Assembly (NCBI GenBank): GCA_964409645.1
Contig: CAYPEK010000135.1
Location: forward strand, 1 to 10,181
Direction of reading: 5' to 3'
DNA length: 10,181 nt
DNA from: CAYPEK01 sp964409645
Lineage (GTDB): Bacteria > UBP15 > UBA6099
In this document: piece after piece, positions 6,771 to 10,181 of the stretch
Layout: each line of letters starts with the position of its first letter
Position numbering within the stretch: the stretch's first letter is position 1
Position numbers and translations under genes: made by a program
Notes under the pieces: model-generated
What the model was told of the DNA's origin: nothing
The model's database searches: none
The model's input: the letters and a program-made list of their open reading frames with translations, nothing else

Positions 6771-7924
6771 TCAAAATCTGAATTTCGTTATCATTCTGCG
6801 GGCACGGGCAAGCAGCGCAAATTGTTCCGAATAAACCGAACCGATGAACTTCGATATTTTGTCCGCGCGCGGGTCCGGCTGAACAACTTCGAGCGTGTTA
6901 CCCTCCGGATCGAGGAAATAGCTGATAAGCGAGCCACCGGGAACAAGCATAGGCTCGAATATGAATCGAACTCCGTTCGCGCGCGCCTTCTCGTAAAACG
7001 CCTGAGCGTCTTCCACGATGTACGCGACGTGCCGCAAGCCTGAATCGTTGAATGCGTGCACGTTGTCGCCGCCCTCGTCAGGAAAAAACTTTCGTACCGG
7101 TGTAGTAGCCGACTCCGGAAAATGGAGCAGCCGGATGTGTCCGTATTTAACGGTTTTCACAGGCTGGTCTATTCGGAATAACTCCTGAATCACACTTTCC
7201 ATGCCGTCGTCAGGCTCGTCCCGGCGCGCGAGCCCGATCAGATCGTAGTATTGCTCGTAAGCAACCGGATCGTAAACCGTCAGACCCGCCTCTTCGATTC
7301 CGGTCGCGACCGACCGGCCGCCGCCCGATTTTTGTTCAAAAAGGACATTGTTTATGCCTGTCGGGTCCGCGACCAACAGCGCGCGCGTGCCGCCATGCCG
7401 CGCAACCCNNNNNNNNNNNNNNNNNNNNNNNNNNNNNNNNNNNNNNNNNNNNNNNNNNNNNNNNNNNNNNNNNNNNNNNNNNNNNNNNNNNNNNNNNNNN
7501 NNNNNNNNATGCCTGTCGGGTCCGCGACCAACAGCGCGCGCGTGCCGCCATGCCGCGCAACCCGGTAGCCTATGCGTCGCGATTCAAGCCGTGCGATGTA
7601 GTCGTCAAGCCCTTCAACGCAGTAGCCGGCGTACCGATAGCCGGGCTTGAGGATGTCGCCCGGTTTCGTGTTCGCGGGCGGCTGCCACGGCAGATAGAAG
7701 AGCTCCATCGCTGATGTCGGAAACTGATACCATGCGATGAAATTCTTCACGCTTTCGAGCTGATACATTCGCTCGAAGCTGCGGCCCTGCACGAAATTCA
7801 CTGATACAAACGGGAACATAAGCGTGTCATTATAGAATCGCAGAGTGTCGAACGGCTTTGTGACCGTTATTCCGAAATGCTGTATTTCCTTGAGCAAGCC
7901 GTGCCTCCCCTTCCTATCCCGCAT
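6771..7924 (-). CDS. Two-domain VOC-superfamily protein (glyoxalase/dioxygenase fold), interrupted by a scaffold gap
   Basis: The reading frame enters the N run and resumes in another frame, but removing the Ns and one 55-nt copy gives a clean 999-nt frame of 332 residues, joining VADPTG to INNVLFEQ. Residues about 12-147 form one VOC domain (IQHFGITV, then MELFYLP, then VADPTGINNVLFE). Residues about 158-296 form a second (RHVAYIVED, then FLDPEGNTLEVV). The superfamily includes glyoxalase I and extradiol dioxygenases, which bind a metal with His and Glu. Here H16, E74 and E145 fit in domain 1, with Y98 where a His is usual. In domain 2, H247 and E294 fit. The substrate is unknown. There is no signal peptide. 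The ATG at 7924 has AGGA (7932-7935) 7 nt upstream; a TTG at 7897 with GGGGAGG 6 nt before it is an alternative start nine codons in. Confidence 0.88.
7354..7408. repeat. 55-nt contig-end duplicate, left copy
   Basis: This 55-nt stretch directly left of the N run is identical to 7509-7563. Both copies lie at the contig edges, so it is an assembly overlap and not a biological repeat. Confidence 0.95.
7409..7508. other. Scaffold gap of 100 N
   Basis: Exactly 100 unknown bases, the conventional placeholder length. Because the flanks overlap by 55 nt and the gene closes in frame when merged, the true gap is probably zero or negative. Confidence 0.95.
7509..7563. repeat. 55-nt contig-end duplicate, right copy
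   Basis: Identical to 7354-7408 over all 55 nt and starting at the first base after the Ns. It belongs to the VOC gene and should be counted once. Confidence 0.95.
7904..7910 (-). promoter_or_regulatory. Alternative ribosome binding site inside the start of the VOC gene
   Basis: On the minus strand GGGGAGG lies 6 nt before a TTG (7897) in the frame of the VOC gene. It is a stronger match than the AGGA before the ATG at 7924, and the VOC domain would still be complete from the TTG. The true start is open between the two. Confidence 0.4.
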
Positions 7925-7980
7925 GATATTATCCTAACACCATCGGCATCATTTTACGATCTATGCCTTATCCGTTTAGC

Positions 7981-8009
7981 TTGAGAGAATCGATCAGGCA
8001 AACTAAAAT
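7981..8009 (+). promoter_or_regulatory. Sigma-70-like promoter for the GT-C gene
   Basis: TTGAGA (7981-7986) and TAAAAT (8004-8009) are separated by 17 nt. Each differs from the consensus by one base and the spacing is optimal. Transcription would start near 8016, leaving a leader of about 50 nt before the GTG at 8067. It lies in the 142-nt spacer between divergent genes; no comparably good promoter was found for the VOC gene on the other strand. Confidence 0.6.
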
Positions 8010-8056
8010 AAGCGAAATTCGTCAGGCATTTAGAACTTGCGTGATCGGCGGCGCGT

Positions 8057-8060
8057 GGAG
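8057..8060 (+). promoter_or_regulatory. Ribosome binding site fixing a GTG start
   Basis: GGAG lies 6 nt before the GTG at 8067. An in-frame GTG at 8055 overlaps this site and has only a weak GGCGG upstream, so 8067 is preferred. Confidence 0.55.
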
Positions 8061-8066
8061 AAATTA

Positions 8067-10181
8067 GTGGGACGTTTTAGAAGCAAACAGACTGAAATAA
8101 CGGGCGGCGGATTATCGAACGTTATATTCTCATTGTTGATTGCCGCGGCGATTTTTGTTTTTATTGTATGGGCGACCAATCTTAAAATCCTGAATGAACT
8201 TAAAAGGCCGAGTCCTGAAGACGCGTTGCCGAAACTCTCCAGCGGACAGACTTTATCGTGTGGCTGGATATTCGTGCGCGAAGAAAAAGATAAAGATGAG
8301 ACAGTTAAATACATATATTCGACGCGGAATGGCGACAAAGTCGAGCTCCATTTCATGCACGCCGACCCCACGAAGCCATGCTTTGAGAGAACACGCGATT
8401 TCAACATCGCGTTCAAAGCACTGCGAACTTTAACTCCTTGCGAGGAACAATACGTCCGCACAACGATAGACTCAGTCAGAAATCACGAACAAAAATCAGG
8501 CAAAGAAAATATGCCTGATTTCCCCGGTACACTTCTGAGATATGTAAATATGATTCCCCTAATCTGCACATATCTTTTGCTCACCCTTCTGATATACGAC
8601 ATTCTATTCGCATTGCGTGCAAAACGGATCAATATTCCCTCAGAGCTCGGCGACGGTAAAAGCCATCCTTCATTTAAAAGAGACTTAGCCGTATTCATAT
8701 TCGCGGCGCTCGTGATCGCTGCAAAGGCAAAAACTATTTTTTGGAACTCATTCAGCTACGACGATATAGGATTCCTTCCATTCTTCGATATAGATTCAAG
8801 CAACTATCTGAGCTACGTCACCGGCGACACCGGCTTTCCGGGATTACCTTACCGCGCGCTATTGCCGCTATTGGCAGCTTCGAAGAGCCTGATCCCATTC
8901 AGAGCACTCGGTATTATGTTCATGGCCGGAACTTTCGCAGCAACCTACATAACTGCGTCGCGATATGTCAGACGCCCGATCGCGGCGGCGCTCGCCATAG
9001 TTCTCATATCGAGCAGTTTTTTTAATTATCCGGTTCAAGATATCAGAGGTTACTCCTTTTTCATATTCTTCGGTATTTTAGGCCTTGCAGCGTTCGATAG
9101 TTCCGCGAAAAAAGCGCGGCCCGCCGCCATGTTCACATGGACCGCTTCCTTCGCAATCGCAGCCGCGTCCTTCCCGCTGGCAATGGCGCTCGCCATTGGA
9201 CCCGCGTACCACTATTTTGCCAATCTGAGAAAAAATGCGGACGCCGCTACTCGTCGCTTATGCGCAATACATTTTGCGTTCCTCGCGGCGGAGTTCCTTC
9301 TAGTCACCTTGATTTCGGTCAGATACGCCGTTTACCACACTTCGGACATCGCCTCACTGACGGATTATCACAGGGATTTGAAAATTTTTATTTATCCTGC
9401 GGCTTTCGCGGTTGTTTTCCTCGTCGCGTCCATTTATCTGAGGAAAGATTATCGTGGCGCGCTCATGCTGTCAGCTTCATGCGGCTTGGCAGCACCGCTC
9501 ATTTTTTTCGCGCTCAACATATTAAAAACTTGCGGGCGCTACTACGCATTCAGCCTTCCCGCTGCTGCGGTATGTGCGGCGATACTTGTCGAAAACTTAT
9601 TTCGCCTCCGCGAAAAACGCACCGGCTCGCCGGCGGACAGACCAACCGCATTTATCACGGTCACAGTTCTCACAGTCGTGTTTTTATATTGTTGCTCCGC
9701 GCTGCTCGATTTAAGAAAGGAAAGCGAAGCGACTTTTTCGAGATCGGTATTTCGGGCTGAGATGTTCAATGCCATATCAAATATAGATGACACGCCGATT
9801 ATGATATACCCCGCCGTTCCGCAGTACTTTTACTACGTCCAAAAGAAATACGATATGGATATTTTCAGCCAGAAACCGGACACCGGATCATTTTTTAAAA
9901 TTAAGGCAAATCCGACTCGTTACGGAGACGTATTAGTGTCGCTCGGGAACTATCACACCACCGTCATCCCCACAGACAGCCCTGAACGCATTTTCGATTC
10001 CCCCGTCTATGTCGTCTATTTCGAATCGTCATGCAGCATTCTGCCTGATTCCGCATACAGTAAATGCATAAGATTCACGGTACCTGAATATAGAAAATGC
10101 TCACTTGAAATGCGTACGGAATCCGGAGCGTTGCTTTACTGTGATAGAATGAAAACACGAAAAAAAGACATCAAAAAGAAT
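8067..10181 (+). CDS. GT-C fold membrane glycosyltransferase-like protein with N-terminal extension, C-terminus beyond the window
   Basis: The frame runs 705 codons from GTG 8067 to the right edge without a stop. Residues 19-37 form a first helix, about 40-150 a soluble domain with C65, C105 and C125, and about 158-182 a second helix. From about 206 the protein looks like a GT-C transferase (PMT/ArnT-like, GT39-type). A helix is followed by the acidic pair D232-D233 in SYDDIGF, an aromatic loop, PYRALLPLL, more helices, and DIRGYSFFIFFGILGL (325-340), which resembles the RxY segment of that superfamily. Several further helices follow to about residue 560, then a soluble tail. Known relatives use polyprenyl-phosphate sugars as donors on the outer face of the membrane and place the acidic residue in the first outer loop. 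The acceptor is unknown. The N-terminal 200 residues are not part of the usual family layout. Confidence 0.75.
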   Translation, partial: MGRFRSKQTEITGGGLSNVIFSLLIAAAIFVFIVWATNLKILNELKRPSPEDALPKLSSGQTLSCGWIFVREEKDKDETVKYIYSTRNGDKVELHFMHADPTKPCFERTRDFNIAFKALRTLTPCEEQYVRTTIDSVRNHEQKSGKENMPDFPGTLLRYVNMIPLICTYLLLTLLIYDILFALRAKRINIPSELGDGKSHPSFKRDLAVFIFAALVIAAKAKTIFWNSFSYDDIGFLPFFDIDSSNYLSYVTGDTGFPGLPYRALLPLLAASKSLIPFRALGIMFMAGTFAATYITASRYVRRPIAAALAIVLISSSFFNYPVQDIRGYSFFIFFGILGLAAFDSSAKKARPAAMFTWTASFAIAAASFPLAMALAIGPAYHYFANLRKNADAATRRLCAIHFAFLAAEFLLVTLISVRYAVYHTSDIASLTDYHRDLKIFIYPAAFAVVFLVASIYLRKDYRGALMLSASCGLAAPLIFFALNILKTCGRYYAFSLPAAAVCAAILVENLFRLREKRTGSPADRPTAFITVTVLTVVFLYCCSALLDLRKESEATFSRSVFRAEMFNAISNIDDTPIMIYPAVPQYFYYVQKKYDMDIFSQKPDTGSFFKIKANPTRYGDVLVSLGNYHTTVIPTDSPERIFDSPVYVVYFESSCSILPDSAYSKCIRFTVPEYRKCSLEMRTESGALLYCDRMKTRKKDIKKN

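Noticed and set aside
7354..7563. A direct repeat that could suggest a CRISPR array, att sites or a mobile-element target duplication
   Set aside because: There are only two copies, both inside one coding gene and touching a 100-N gap; a contig overlap explains them fully.
7251..7650. Open frames running through the Ns on both strands
   Set aside because: They exist only because the Ns contain no stops and because the 55-nt copy is repeated; they vanish when the gap is closed.

Overview
The window comes from a bacterium of uncertain phylum. It uses the standard code, Shine-Dalgarno-led starts (AGGA/GGAG types, with GTG as well as ATG) and Sec signal peptides. It is almost certainly a metagenome or draft scaffold: a run of exactly 100 N is flanked by two identical 55-nt copies, the usual mark of two contigs that overlap by one assembly k-mer and were joined without merging. 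Removing one copy and the Ns would shorten the window by 155 nt and restore one intact gene. No rRNA, tRNA, transposase, CRISPR array or phage gene was seen.

Layout. (1) Bases 1-682, minus: the N-terminal part of a secreted NAGPA-type phosphodiester glycosidase that runs off the left edge. (2) Bases 730-3662, plus: a Nudix hydrolase of the ADP-ribose pyrophosphatase type, followed 8 nt later by a large GH94-like (cellobiose-phosphorylase-like) six-hairpin enzyme. (3) Bases 3717-6652, minus: a large secreted protein with Ig-like N-terminal domains and an alpha/alpha-type body of unrecognised family, followed by a four-helix membrane protein with a C39-type cysteine peptidase domain. (4) Bases 6771-7924, minus: a two-domain VOC (glyoxalase/dioxygenase fold) protein, split only by the scaffold gap. 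(5) Bases 8067-10181, plus: a multi-pass GT-C glycosyltransferase-like protein with an unusual extra N-terminal module, running off the right edge. A good sigma-70-like promoter precedes it.

The genes do not form one recognisable pathway. Several concern carbohydrate or cell-envelope chemistry: a phosphodiester glycosidase, a GH94-like enzyme, a secreted alpha/alpha protein and a lipid-linked-sugar-type transferase. The most interesting points are the GH94-like protein, which keeps the catalytic DWxD motif but lacks both phosphate-binding segments of the family, the unassigned secreted protein paired with a membrane peptidase, and the extended GT-C protein. No clearly new multi-gene system is evident.
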